Below, one piece after another: positions 19,067-28,104 of a stretch of DNA of 55,570 bases. The first letter of the stretch is position 1. The number at the start of each line of letters is the position of its first letter. The stretch lies in assembly GCA_021813905.1 (NCBI GenBank), contig JAKAJH010000015.1, positions 1 to 55,570 of the forward strand, read 5' to 3'. The notes under the pieces are model-generated. The model worked only from the letters and a program-made list of their open reading frames with translations. It was not told the DNA's origin and ran no database searches. Source of the DNA: Bacteroidota bacterium. Its GTDB lineage: Bacteria; Bacteroidota; Ignavibacteria; UBA10030. The translations under genes and the position numbers were made by a program.

Positions 19067-19158
19067 CAGGGTACCTGCGGGACGAAGAATCGTCCGGTGA
19101 TGCTGAATGGATGCGTGATCGGCGGTAAGATAGCACTCTTCGGGGAAAGATGGAACGT

Positions 19159-19698
19159 CTACAAGCCCCAACGCCACGACAGTGTCAACGCGCCCGCATC
19201 CGGACCGACATGCGCCTGGCCGACCAGCGACCGGTACACCACGCCGAACGATGCGGCCGCACGGACATCCGACCCCACCCGCAGAAGTGACACGCCGGTG
19301 AGCACGGAAAACGGATTGGCGCCGGCCAGGAACCGGGCTTCGCGGTACGCATCCATCGCTGCGATCGTCAGCTGCTCGCCGCTCCGCGTCAGTTCCATGT
19401 TCGCGCTGGAATACATCTCTACGGCGCGGCGGAAATCCCCGATGCGACGCAGCAGCGTATCTGCCGGGGCGGTCGTCCGGTCCGACAGACCGGCTTTCGC
19501 GGAAACGATCTCCGCTTCCCGGGCCACATCGGTCAGTTCCGACTTGGGGAGGATGAAATACGCCACGCTGTCCATCGTGACCGTCCACCGACCATCGCCG
19601 GCCGGACGAAGAGGGATTCGCTCGGTGCCCCGGCAGAGAACGAGCTCCTGGGCCCCGCAGGACGCGACGATCATGAGCAGTGAGAGAAGGAGTTTCAT
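19159..19698 (-). CDS. Small exported protein, probable lipoprotein
   Basis: 179 residues, no family recognised. The N-terminus MKLLLSLLMIVASCGAQ fits a lipobox (VASC) or a signal peptidase I site. The middle (about 55-120) is helical and charged; the last 45 residues alternate in beta fashion and end WRWGL. Its start overlaps the stop of the membrane coiled-coil gene as ATGA, so the two are made together. A membrane-anchored coiled coil followed by an overlapping small lipoprotein resembles the arrangement of phage spanin pairs, but there is no holin or lysozyme nearby and the tail is not spanin-like. Confidence 0.6.
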   Translation of the reverse strand: MKLLLSLLMIVASCGAQELVLCRGTERIPLRPAGDGRWTVTMDSVAYFILPKSELTDVAREAEIVSAKAGLSDRTTAPADTLLRRIGDFRRAVEMYSSANMELTRSGEQLTIAAMDAYREARFLAGANPFSVLTGVSLLRVGSDVRAAASFGVVYRSLVGQAHVGPDAGALTLSWRWGL

Positions 19699-20174
19699 CG
19701 CGGGCCCTCCTCATGAGCGAACCGGCTCCGGGCCCGGCGCAGGATGGCGTCGATGCGGCGGGACAGTTCCGCGTCGGAGATGGCGGCGTATTCCTTGCGG
19801 ATCGCCGCTGCGGCGCGGTCGAATTCTCTTCCGGCTTCTGTTCGTGTACGGATGAGAAGGTCCTGCGCCGCCTTCAGCTGACCCGCGGACCGATCCAACT
19901 CGGCGCGGGCGCGCTCCACATCCGCGGCACGCGCGTCGTACCGCTTTTGCAGCGCCGCGATATTCTGCTCATGTTCACGGAGGGACGCTCCGACGGAGAG
20001 CGCGTTGGCCAGCAGCGCAAGGCTGACGGCCAGCGCGCCGACATTCAGCGCGATCGTCGTCTTTCGGCGACAGTCGTCGGAAGGACCGAGCCATAGCTGC
20101 CAGACGGATCCGGCGAGCAGCAATGCCAGCGCAACGAACGGCCAGGCGTGGAGAACGGAGAGAACGGTGTCCAT
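19695..20174 (-). CDS. Small inner-membrane coiled-coil protein
   Basis: 159 residues. Two hydrophobic helices (about 8-26 and 40-62) followed by a long charged coiled coil (about 65-125) and a basic C-terminus. No family recognised. Start at 20174 chosen for the AGGGGG ribosome site; the reading frame is open upstream without support. Overlaps the next gene by ATGA. Function unknown; a structural or envelope-spanning partner of the following lipoprotein is the simplest inference. Confidence 0.65.
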   Translation of the reverse strand: MDTVLSVLHAWPFVALALLLAGSVWQLWLGPSDDCRRKTTIALNVGALAVSLALLANALSVGASLREHEQNIAALQKRYDARAADVERARAELDRSAGQLKAAQDLLIRTRTEAGREFDRAAAAIRKEYAAISDAELSRRIDAILRRARSRFAHEEGPR

Positions 20175-20341
20175 GAAAGCCCCCTGCGATGATGGATGGA
20201 CCGGCCGGACTCCCCTCTTCCCCCGTCCGCACGGGCCGGTGTGTTTCGGCACGAATGTAGCAGTGTTTCAGGAAAGGAGCAACGAGGGCCCCCGATGCCG
20301 GCGTCCGGTGCGCGGGATCGGCACCCGACGGGCGCGGACCG

Positions 20342-22537
20342 TCAGAAGGCGTAGAGGTATTTGATCTTAAACACGGCCACGCGGTCGACGAGATGCATCG
20401 ACGGCGGCAGGGGCAGGCCCGCCGCGTCTGTCACCCCGCTCCGGTCGTGGACCTCATTCCAGGCAAAATAGATCCAGCTCTTGGGCAGGAAGCTGTAGGA
20501 GAAGAGGAGACCGCCAAGGATGCGCTCCATCCGGTCAGCGGAACGGACAAAAACATTGTCGAGGTACACCCGCACATTCAGATCGTTCAGCGGCGTGACC
20601 GAGCAGTACGGCCGTGCGTTGTATGTGATATCCTGGAGGGACTGGTCGGGCTTCCATTCGATGAACGAATTCGCCGACGTGCCGAGTTCGAGATTCGGCG
20701 TTGCCTGCCAGGCGAGCCGCGTGTAGATGAACGCGAAGCGGCCGACGTAGTCCCGATCGTCCCCGAAATTGTATGACCGGCCGTAGGCCACGTTCACATT
20801 CGCATTCCACTGCGGAGAAATGTTGTACCACGAACTCAGGTCGATCTCGTATGAACCGTACTTCACGCCTTCATCCCTCGTCCGTCCTCCGATCAGGTCG
20901 ATTTCGTATCCCCAGTTCGATCGGAACTGCATGTTGATGCCGAGAATGGCCGACCGGTCGGTGCTGTACTCGAAGTTCTTGTGATACAGCTGTCCGCCGA
21001 CGAACAGGAGCAGTTGCCGCAGACTGCCGGTATCGAAGTACCATCGCGGACCGCTGAGGGCAGTCAACTCCCACGTCCCGACCCACGGAACGAATCCAAC
21101 GCCGGAAACATCAAACTGGTCACCCACATACCGCCCCCGGACACCGAGGAACACCTTCTCTTTCGGCATCATCAGACCGAACGACCCGGCCACATCTCCG
21201 CTCTCGTTCAGGAACGATCGCGCGATCTGGTACGACAGCTGCCAGTCCGACGCCCGGAACGCGCCGTCGACATCCACCACACCGTTGATGCTCAGTGCAT
21301 CCCGCTTCCCCACCATCAAGACGCCGATCGAGGAATTGTCCAGGATCTGGCGTTTGACCCGGGCGGACGCGAACAGCGCGCGAGGCTCCGTGGCCGATCC
21401 GTCTCCATCCTTATAGTGCGTTTCATCCGTCATGGCAACGAAGCCGCCGTATTCCCAGTCGTTCACTCGGCCGAACGCTTTCGTACCCATGAGCAGCAGC
21501 ACCTGACCGCCGCCCGGCAACAGCCGACCGACGCGCCGCGAATAGAAGAGCTCCAGCGGCTGGTAGAATCCGGATCCCTGCTCACGCCCCGACGGCATGA
21601 AGATCTCATTTCCCTGCGTAAAGAAGGGCCGACGTTCATCAAAGTACGTCTCATAGCGAGTGATGTTGAACGAGAACGGGTCGGCCTCGATCTGCGCGAA
21701 GTCCGGGTTTGCGGTCAACTGGAAGGTGATGGCTTGAGACGGATTGTAAAAGAGATCCACGCCGGCGTCGGGACCGAACTTGTAGTTGCCATCGTGCAGA
21801 TATGTCGCTTTCGTGATGCCGACCGGATACACTTCAAGATTCAATCCCTTTACCCCCGGCCGGAACGCGCCGAACTGGAGCCGGCCAAAACGGGAGACGC
21901 GCAAACCTTCATTTTCCTGATACGTGTTCCAGTACAGGTCCTCTTTTTCCGTCGTGATCCAACGGTCGAAATCGATCCCCCAATCCGCCAGCGCCTGATC
22001 GTACTGGATCGAGCGGTACGGGATCTCCATTTCGACGACGTATCCCCAATCGTAGACCCGGGACTTTGCGAACCAGACACCGTCCCAGCTGTAATCCCGG
22101 TTCCGCGCGTCATCGAGCAGCCGGCAGTCGCTGCGCACGCCGGAGGCACCCACGGCGAACTTGTATGCGGTCCGGTTGTCGTTGAACGTATCGAGCATGA
22201 TGGACACGATGTCCCCGGTGAGATTATCCTGGAGGCCGGCATTGGCCTGCACTTCACTTCGGGGCTGGTAGCACACGATCAGGCAGAAGAGCGCATCGTC
22301 GGTGGTCAGGATGCTTGCGACCGTCCGGTAGCGCGGAGACCTGGCGTAGAACGGAGAAAGTTGAAAGAAGTCGGAGACTGAATCGGCTGAACTCCAGACC
22401 GGATCGATGACGCCGTCGATGACGGGCCGTTGCGTCACATGCCGGAGCGAGATCCTCTTGGAAGTATCCAGTGGAAATGAAGAAGCGCAAAGATGAAGGA
22501 CGAACAGACCGGCCACGGCAGCCAAGAGACGACGCAT
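20342..22537 (-). CDS. CBM9-like / DUF5916 outer-membrane protein
   Basis: 731 residues with a signal peptide (about 1-20). An N-terminal CBM9-like domain begins PVIDGVIDPVWSSAD and runs to about 215 (GIDFDRWI). The rest is the DUF5916 barrel-like region with the family hallmark ANPDFAQIEADP, ETYFDERRPFFTQGNEIF and long alternating strands ending in an aromatic residue (IKYLYAF). Common in FCB bacteria; the ligand is unknown, though the domain suggests carbohydrate binding at the surface. Stands alone, divergent from the receiver gene. Confidence 0.88.
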   Translation of the reverse strand: MRRLLAAVAGLFVLHLCASSFPLDTSKRISLRHVTQRPVIDGVIDPVWSSADSVSDFFQLSPFYARSPRYRTVASILTTDDALFCLIVCYQPRSEVQANAGLQDNLTGDIVSIMLDTFNDNRTAYKFAVGASGVRSDCRLLDDARNRDYSWDGVWFAKSRVYDWGYVVEMEIPYRSIQYDQALADWGIDFDRWITTEKEDLYWNTYQENEGLRVSRFGRLQFGAFRPGVKGLNLEVYPVGITKATYLHDGNYKFGPDAGVDLFYNPSQAITFQLTANPDFAQIEADPFSFNITRYETYFDERRPFFTQGNEIFMPSGREQGSGFYQPLELFYSRRVGRLLPGGGQVLLLMGTKAFGRVNDWEYGGFVAMTDETHYKDGDGSATEPRALFASARVKRQILDNSSIGVLMVGKRDALSINGVVDVDGAFRASDWQLSYQIARSFLNESGDVAGSFGLMMPKEKVFLGVRGRYVGDQFDVSGVGFVPWVGTWELTALSGPRWYFDTGSLRQLLLFVGGQLYHKNFEYSTDRSAILGINMQFRSNWGYEIDLIGGRTRDEGVKYGSYEIDLSSWYNISPQWNANVNVAYGRSYNFGDDRDYVGRFAFIYTRLAWQATPNLELGTSANSFIEWKPDQSLQDITYNARPYCSVTPLNDLNVRVYLDNVFVRSADRMERILGGLLFSYSFLPKSWIYFAWNEVHDRSGVTDAAGLPLPPSMHLVDRVAVFKIKYLYAF

Positions 22538-22805
22538 GCATGAGCTCCTTACAGAACATGGAACACCTTATTAACGGCGGGACGCACGCCCGGGTTGCAG
22601 ACGCCGCCCGACCGATGCAATCTCCAGCCCCGCCACGCGTCTTCTGCGATGCCGGCATACTTGAATTTATGCGCCATTTTTCGGAACTTGCTCGCGGTTG
22701 TATCGGTCGGGGGAGGCCCATGACCAGGATAGTTCGGCCGTTGCCTGGCATCGGGAAATCACGGTCCGAACGGTATTTGACGGCAGGCACCTGTCCCGAC
22801 GAACT
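22538..22805. other. Divergent intergenic region
   Basis: 268 bp between the DUF5916 gene (minus) and the TPR-receiver gene (plus). It must hold two promoters; I see no convincing consensus boxes, no inverted repeat longer than about five bases and no further gene. Confidence 0.4.
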
Positions 22806-23576
22806 ATGCCCGACTCCCAGGCGGATTTCATAAAGCGACTCGCCAGCGACCGCTTGAAGCGCGTCGATCTCCTGCTGAAGCAGGGGAACCTCGACGACGC
22901 CATTGCGGAGATCGCCCAAATCCGCGAACTGGACCCGGGGAATGCATACGCACGCGCCTATCAGGAGCGCATCCTCGAGCTGAAGAGCAACCTCGGGCAC
23001 ACCCCACCGACCGAGATTCCCGCTCCGCGGGCACGTCCGCCGGTACCGGCCGTCAGCCGCGAACCGGAACCTGCTCCCGCACGTCCTCCGTCGCCTCCAC
23101 CGACCCCTGTCGTCCGTGAACCCGGGACGACGCCCGCCCGAACAGCGATCCCGTCGACGCCGCCGAGGAAGCGCGGCAAAGGCCTCATTCTGTTGCTCGA
23201 CGATAATATCCAACTGCTCGCTGGCATGGCCGAACTCCTTCAGGACGACGGCTACTCCGTCGCGCCGTATTCGATGGCGGAAGATGCGCTGGCCTATCTC
23301 GCCGTCAACGAACCCGATCTCGTCATTTGCGACGTGAACCTCGAGACCTCGGAGTACGGCGGATTCACCTTCTATGAAAAGATGCGCGAGATGGAGCGCC
23401 TGCACGATGTTCCGTTCCTGTTCCTCAGCGGCCTGAAAGACAACAAGATGGTGCTCGCCGGCAAGGAACTGGGCGCCGACGACTATTTGACCAAGCCGGT
23501 TGAACCGGAGACGCTGCAGGCGGTCGTTCGCGGAAAGATCAAACGTTATCGGCAGATCCGCAGAAGGCGGAGCTGA
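22806..23576 (+). CDS. Response regulator with N-terminal TPR-like helices and C-terminal receiver
   Basis: 256 residues, soluble. N-terminal helical pair like a TPR unit (about 8-60), a Pro-rich linker (about 66-120), then a complete receiver: acidic pair Asp132/Asp133, phosphoacceptor Asp176 in VICDVNLE, Ser208 and Lys230 (LTKPVE). No output domain follows, so it acts by protein contact. Start at 22806 is the first ATG giving the TPR-like start; the ribosome site is weak. It is the only intact receiver in the window and lies 97 nt before the peptide transporter genes; the histidine kinase at 37171 is a candidate partner (inference). Confidence 0.82.
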   Translation: MPDSQADFIKRLASDRLKRVDLLLKQGNLDDAIAEIAQIRELDPGNAYARAYQERILELKSNLGHTPPTEIPAPRARPPVPAVSREPEPAPARPPSPPPTPVVREPGTTPARTAIPSTPPRKRGKGLILLLDDNIQLLAGMAELLQDDGYSVAPYSMAEDALAYLAVNEPDLVICDVNLETSEYGGFTFYEKMREMERLHDVPFLFLSGLKDNKMVLAGKELGADDYLTKPVEPETLQAVVRGKIKRYRQIRRRRS

Positions 23577-23673
23577 CAGCGCACGCCGAACCGGTCTCCC
23601 CACGCCTCCGTCACGCACATCGGACAGCTTCCGGGATGCGCCGGGGAGGCTCAGAGCAGCACCTCCTGACTGC

Positions 23674-24618
23674 ATGGACCAAGCCCTGACACTCCTCGGC
23701 ATTTCTCTCGACGTCCGCAGCGATCGCGGGGCGGTTCGGCTGCTGCAGGACGTTTCGTTCTCGCTTCCGCGGCGGAGCATGACCGCCCTGATCGGAGAAA
23801 GCGGCAGCGGAAAGACCACCCTGGCTCACTCCATCACCCGCCTGTTCACGCACCCCGAACGCATGCACCTGACCGGCAGCGTCATGCTCGGTGACCGGGC
23901 CATCGCGAGCCTGGAGGAGCGTGAGCTGCGACGGATCCGCACATCCGTCCGCACCGTGCTTCAGGAGCCCGCCACGGCATTCAACCCGCTCATGAAGATC
24001 GGGGCGCAACTGGCTGATGCGGCCGGCCGCATCCTCAGCCCGGATGAAATCAACGGACTGCTTCTCCGCGTCGGCCTGCGTTCGCCGGACCGCATTCTTG
24101 ATGCGTATCCCCACGAGCTGAGCGTCGGCATGCTCCAGCGCGTCTCGATCGCCGCCGCCATCAGTACGAACCCGTCTGTTCTGATCGCCGACGAGCTGAC
24201 CAGCTCTCTCGACGCAACGAACCGGCGCACCGTCATGGATCTCCTCCGGCAGCTGCAGCAGGACCTCGATCTCGCCGTCCTGGTCGTTACCCATGATCCG
24301 ATGGTGGTGGAGGAGTACGCGGATCGGATCATCGTTCTGTATGCCGGACGCATCATCGAACGATCGAGCCGGGAACGCTTCTTTCGCCGGCCGCTGCATC
24401 CGTACTCCCGTGCGTTGCTTGAGGCGCGACGGAACGGAGCCGTGGTGCCCTCCGCTTCGGCGGACGCCCCGGTGCGGTTTGACGCATTGCCGAAAGGCTG
24501 CACCTACCGTCCGCGCTGCCCGTATGCAACCGATGCGTGCGCTCTGCCGGAGCCGACGCTCGAGCGAACTGATACTGACGATTGGATCCGATGCGTCAAC
24601 TGGAAGTCGATCACATAA
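23674..24618 (+). CDS. Peptide ABC transporter ATPase, DppD/OppD-like
   Basis: 314 residues. Walker A GESGSGKTT, Walker B VLIADELTSSLD, H-loop VVTHD and the C-terminal oligopeptide-type extension GCTYRPRCPYATDAC, whose cysteines may hold an iron-sulfur cluster. Powers import of di- or oligopeptides. Oddity: the ABC signature reads LSVGM where LSGGM/LSGGQ is usual, so one composite ATP site may be impaired; the second ATPase has a normal LSGGQ. First of a tightly overlapping run of ATPase, ATPase, binding protein, permease, permease. Confidence 0.9.
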   Translation: MDQALTLLGISLDVRSDRGAVRLLQDVSFSLPRRSMTALIGESGSGKTTLAHSITRLFTHPERMHLTGSVMLGDRAIASLEERELRRIRTSVRTVLQEPATAFNPLMKIGAQLADAAGRILSPDEINGLLLRVGLRSPDRILDAYPHELSVGMLQRVSIAAAISTNPSVLIADELTSSLDATNRRTVMDLLRQLQQDLDLAVLVVTHDPMVVEEYADRIIVLYAGRIIERSSRERFFRRPLHPYSRALLEARRNGAVVPSASADAPVRFDALPKGCTYRPRCPYATDACALPEPTLERTDTDDWIRCVNWKSIT

Positions 24619-25376
24619 CCGTTGCCCATCCGGAGCGCGGTCGCGCATCACGCCGGCAGCCGTTCGCGGTGCGGGATGTGTCGTTCACCGTCGATGCGGG
24701 CGAAATTTTCGGGATCGTGGGACCGAGCGGCAGCGGAAAGACGACGCTGGCTGCGGCGCTCACCGGACTCCTCCCGCTGCGATCCGGAACGATCCGCGTC
24801 GGCGGAACACCGCTGCACGCGCCGGGAACGCCCGGTCCCGCGCGGCGCTCTCCCGTTCAAATGCTCTTCCAGAATTACTCCGCATCGCTTGATCCGCGGA
24901 TGACCGTTCAGGAATTGCTCCGGGAAGCGGCTTCCACGGCACCGACCGCTCCCGGTTCCCGCGAACTGCTCACACGCGTCGCCGTGTCCGAGAGCGTGCT
25001 TCCGCTCGTTCCCCGCCAACTCAGCGGAGGCCAGCGCCAACGGATCGCCCTCGCCCGAGCCCTCGCGGCACGGCCGTCCGTCCTGGTCGCCGATGAGCCG
25101 ACAAGCGCGCTCGACGTCATCACCCAGGCGCAGGTGCTCCGGGTGATCACCCGCGCGAGTACAGAGGACAGATGCGCAGTCGTGCTCATCTCCCACGACT
25201 CCGATCTCGTTGCCGCTTTGTGCTCGAGGATCGCGCTGCTCCGGAACGGAAGAGTCCGCGCCATCGGAAGCCCCGCCGAAGTCCTGGCGCTGGAGGAGGA
25301 TCCGGTGGAGCAGAATTCGTGGACGGACATTCCGCGTGCGCCGGAATCCGCACGGAGACGGCGCGCAAATGACTAG
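24591..25376 (+). CDS. Peptide ABC transporter ATPase, DppF/OppF-like
   Basis: 261 residues. Walker A GPSGSGKTT, signature LSGGQRQRIALARAL, Walker B VLVADEPTSALD, H-loop ISHD. Lacks a long C-terminal oligopeptide extension, so it is short for the family. Overlaps the first ATPase gene by 28 bases; the ATG at 24591 is preferred over a TTG nine bases earlier. Its end overlaps the start of the binding-protein gene. With the neighbouring ATPase it should form a heterodimer. Confidence 0.9.
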   Translation: MRQLEVDHITVAHPERGRASRRQPFAVRDVSFTVDAGEIFGIVGPSGSGKTTLAAALTGLLPLRSGTIRVGGTPLHAPGTPGPARRSPVQMLFQNYSASLDPRMTVQELLREAASTAPTAPGSRELLTRVAVSESVLPLVPRQLSGGQRQRIALARALAARPSVLVADEPTSALDVITQAQVLRVITRASTEDRCAVVLISHDSDLVAALCSRIALLRNGRVRAIGSPAEVLALEEDPVEQNSWTDIPRAPESARRRRAND

Positions 25377-27126
25377 GACGATCCCCTCATCTGCTATGAT
25401 TGTGATGAAAGACTCTGCCATGAAATGTGCTCCTCTCGCCTGTGTTCGCGCCTTGATGCTGACGGCGTTTGTGTGCGGCGCCGTCCTGGCGCTGTCCGGT
25501 TGCGGCCAGAAGACAGCCGCACCGCCGGCGGGGACGGTCGTCATCGGCATCCCGACTGACGTGAACGCCTTCAATCCGCTGTTCGCGACGGACGTGATGG
25601 CGGAAGAGATCAACGAACTCATCTTCCCGATGCTCGTCAATTCGGAATTTGACACGACGACCGGCACGCTCACCTATACGCCCGGGCTCGCGCGAAGCTG
25701 GGAATGGCGATCAAACGGCGCTGATCTCGTCTTTCACCTCCACCGCAACGCATGCTGGTCGGACAGCGTGCGCATCAGTGCGCGGGATGTGCAGTTCACC
25801 TTTGAGCTCTGCGCCGATCCCGACGTGGAGAGCGTGTGGCAAAATGCCGTGGAAGGACTGCGCCGCACGGCCGACGGCATGCTGGACGTCCGATCCGCCG
25901 TTCAGATCCTCGACGACTCCACGGTGGTCTTCCATTTCTCGAAGGCGTATCCGGGTCAGCTGTTCGACGTGGGCATTCCCGTTATCCCCGAGCACATCTT
26001 TGCAGCCATGCCGCGGAGCGAACTCCGCAGTCATCCGGTGAACCAGGCGCCGATCGGCGCCGGGCCGTTTCGCCTGATCCGGCACACGACGATGCAGGAG
26101 ATCGTGCTCGGACCCAATCCGCTTTCGGTACTTCCCTTCCCTTCACATCTGCAGCGCCTCGTGTTCCGCGTCGTTCCGGACCACCGATCCCGCATCCTCC
26201 AACTGATCTCCGGCGAGATCGACATGATGTCCGGCATCGAACCCGATGATGCGACCCAGATCTCACGCGAAGCGCCTGACGTGCAGCTGATCCCGACCGC
26301 GCCGCGCCGCTATCACTTCATCGGGTGGAACAACATCGATCCCGCGGCCTGGGCGGAATCACATGGCACCGTCGTCCGTCCTCATCCGCTGTTCGGCAGC
26401 GTGCGGGTGCGACAAGCACTGACGATGGCCGTCAATCGTGCGGACCTGACGCGGGCCTTCGCCGGCCGGGATGGCATCGAGGCGGTCGGTCCGGTCTCCC
26501 CGATGTTTCGGGCGGCGTACAACGACAGCCTCCGCCCGTTGCCCTACGATCCCGCGCGTGCGGCGGCATTGCTGACGGAAGAGGGCTGGACCGACTCCGA
26601 CGGCGACGGCATTCTTGATCGCCGGGGAGTCCGCTTCTCGTTTATCCTGAAGGTCCCGAGCGGGAACGGCATGTGGTCCGAGATTGCGACCGTGGTGCAG
26701 AAGCAATTGCGCGACATCCATGTCGATGCCCGCATCGAGTTCGTGGAACGCTCGGTGTTCTGGCCGGACCTGCTGGCGAAGAAGTATGACGCCTGGATCG
26801 CGGGCTTCGAGGTCCCGCTCGAGATGCGCCTGGACGACATGTGGGGATCAGACCTGCAGAAGAATCCGTTCAACGTCCTCTCGTACCGGCAGCCGGCGGT
26901 TGATCGGCTGCTGAAACACCTGCGCACGTTGCGGACGTCGATCGGCGGGGCGGCGGACATCCGCGCCATCCAGACATTGATCGCCGAGGACCAGCCGTGC
27001 ACATTTCTCTTCTGGGAGCGGGGGATGATCGGTTTGAGCCGGCGCGTCCGCGGCGTGCATTCGACCGTCCTCGCCATGACGCACGATGCGTGGAACTGGG
27101 AGACCGCCCCGGCGAGCGGCCGATGA
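25369..27126 (+). CDS. Peptide-binding lipoprotein (SBP family 5)
   Basis: 585 residues from the ATG at 25369, which overlaps the preceding stop. A lipoprotein signal (MLTAFVCGAVLALSGC) is best served by an internal ATG at 25420; either could be used. The mature part has the family-5 pattern: EEINELIFPMLVN, YTPGLARSWEW, DVQFTFELC, HPLFGSVRVRQALTMAVNR and a late LFWERGMIGL. Captures peptides (or nickel-type or sugar ligands in other members) for the permease pair encoded next. Specificity cannot be read from sequence. Confidence 0.88.
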   Translation: MTRTIPSSAMIVMKDSAMKCAPLACVRALMLTAFVCGAVLALSGCGQKTAAPPAGTVVIGIPTDVNAFNPLFATDVMAEEINELIFPMLVNSEFDTTTGTLTYTPGLARSWEWRSNGADLVFHLHRNACWSDSVRISARDVQFTFELCADPDVESVWQNAVEGLRRTADGMLDVRSAVQILDDSTVVFHFSKAYPGQLFDVGIPVIPEHIFAAMPRSELRSHPVNQAPIGAGPFRLIRHTTMQEIVLGPNPLSVLPFPSHLQRLVFRVVPDHRSRILQLISGEIDMMSGIEPDDATQISREAPDVQLIPTAPRRYHFIGWNNIDPAAWAESHGTVVRPHPLFGSVRVRQALTMAVNRADLTRAFAGRDGIEAVGPVSPMFRAAYNDSLRPLPYDPARAAALLTEEGWTDSDGDGILDRRGVRFSFILKVPSGNGMWSEIATVVQKQLRDIHVDARIEFVERSVFWPDLLAKKYDAWIAGFEVPLEMRLDDMWGSDLQKNPFNVLSYRQPAVDRLLKHLRTLRTSIGGAADIRAIQTLIAEDQPCTFLFWERGMIGLSRRVRGVHSTVLAMTHDAWNWETAPASGR

Positions 27127-28100
27127 CGCGCAGCCTGTCCATGACGATTCTCCGGAGGGTCCTGATGGCCGTCCTGATCGTGTTCGGGATGGCGTCGGCC
27201 GTGTTCTGGATCGCCCGTCTTCTGCCCGGCGATCCGTTCGCATTTCGCATCACGCCCGGGATGTCGCCTGCCACGCTGGAAACGCTCCGGCACACGTACG
27301 GACTCGACCGGCCGATCGCGGAACAATACTTCACCTGGCTTCGCAGCGCGCTGAGCGGCGATTTGGGAGTATCCCTGACGACCAACCGGCCGGTGCTCGA
27401 CCTCATCGGTGAAACGCTGCCGAACACAATCCTGCTGGGCACAGCCACGCTGATCCTGCAATTCCTCTTCGGTATCACGGCCGCGGTCGCCAGCGTCCGC
27501 CATCCGCGGGGCCGCCTTGATCGATTCATCGGCGGCGGGACCGTGGTGATGTATTCCGTCCCGAACTTCTGGCTGGGGACTCTCCTGCTCGTGGTCTTCG
27601 CGTTTCATCTGAATCTGTTCCCCGCATCGCAAATGCATTCCGTCGGCTTTCGTCGGCTCTCGGGTCTGCCCGCGACACTCGACGTGCTGTGGCATCTGAC
27701 GCTGCCGGCGCTTACGTTCGCAATCCCCGGCGGGGCACGGGTGGCGCGCTTTCTCCGCGCCACGCTCCACGACGTGCTCCAGGAACCCTTCATCCTGAAC
27801 GCGACGGGATACGGGCTGTCACGGGGTCGCGTACTGCTCCGCTACGCCCTGCCCAACGCCCTCACGCCGGTCATCAGTGTTGCCGGTATTGAGACCGGTA
27901 TTCTTCTGACCGGTACGCTCGTGACCGAGACGCTGTTCGCGTGGCCGGGCATGGGGCGCCTGACCGTGTCCGCGGTGCTTGCGCGGGACTACCCGCTGCT
28001 GATGGGAACCACCATCGTTTCCGGGTGCATCGTGATTGCAGCGAATCTGGCGGCCGACATCCTCCACCGTGTCATCAATCCGCGTCTCCGGACGGAATGA
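27123..28100 (+). CDS. Peptide ABC transporter permease, DppB-like
   Basis: 325 residues, six hydrophobic helices. N-terminal PGDPFAFR, then YGLDRPIAEQYFTW and the ATPase-coupling EAA loop (about 215-245, around DVLQEPFILNATGYGLSRGRV). ATGA overlap with the binding-protein stop. Forms the channel with the second permease. Confidence 0.9.
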   Translation: MTRSLSMTILRRVLMAVLIVFGMASAVFWIARLLPGDPFAFRITPGMSPATLETLRHTYGLDRPIAEQYFTWLRSALSGDLGVSLTTNRPVLDLIGETLPNTILLGTATLILQFLFGITAAVASVRHPRGRLDRFIGGGTVVMYSVPNFWLGTLLLVVFAFHLNLFPASQMHSVGFRRLSGLPATLDVLWHLTLPALTFAIPGGARVARFLRATLHDVLQEPFILNATGYGLSRGRVLLRYALPNALTPVISVAGIETGILLTGTLVTETLFAWPGMGRLTVSAVLARDYPLLMGTTIVSGCIVIAANLAADILHRVINPRLRTE

Positions 28101-28104
28101 CGTC

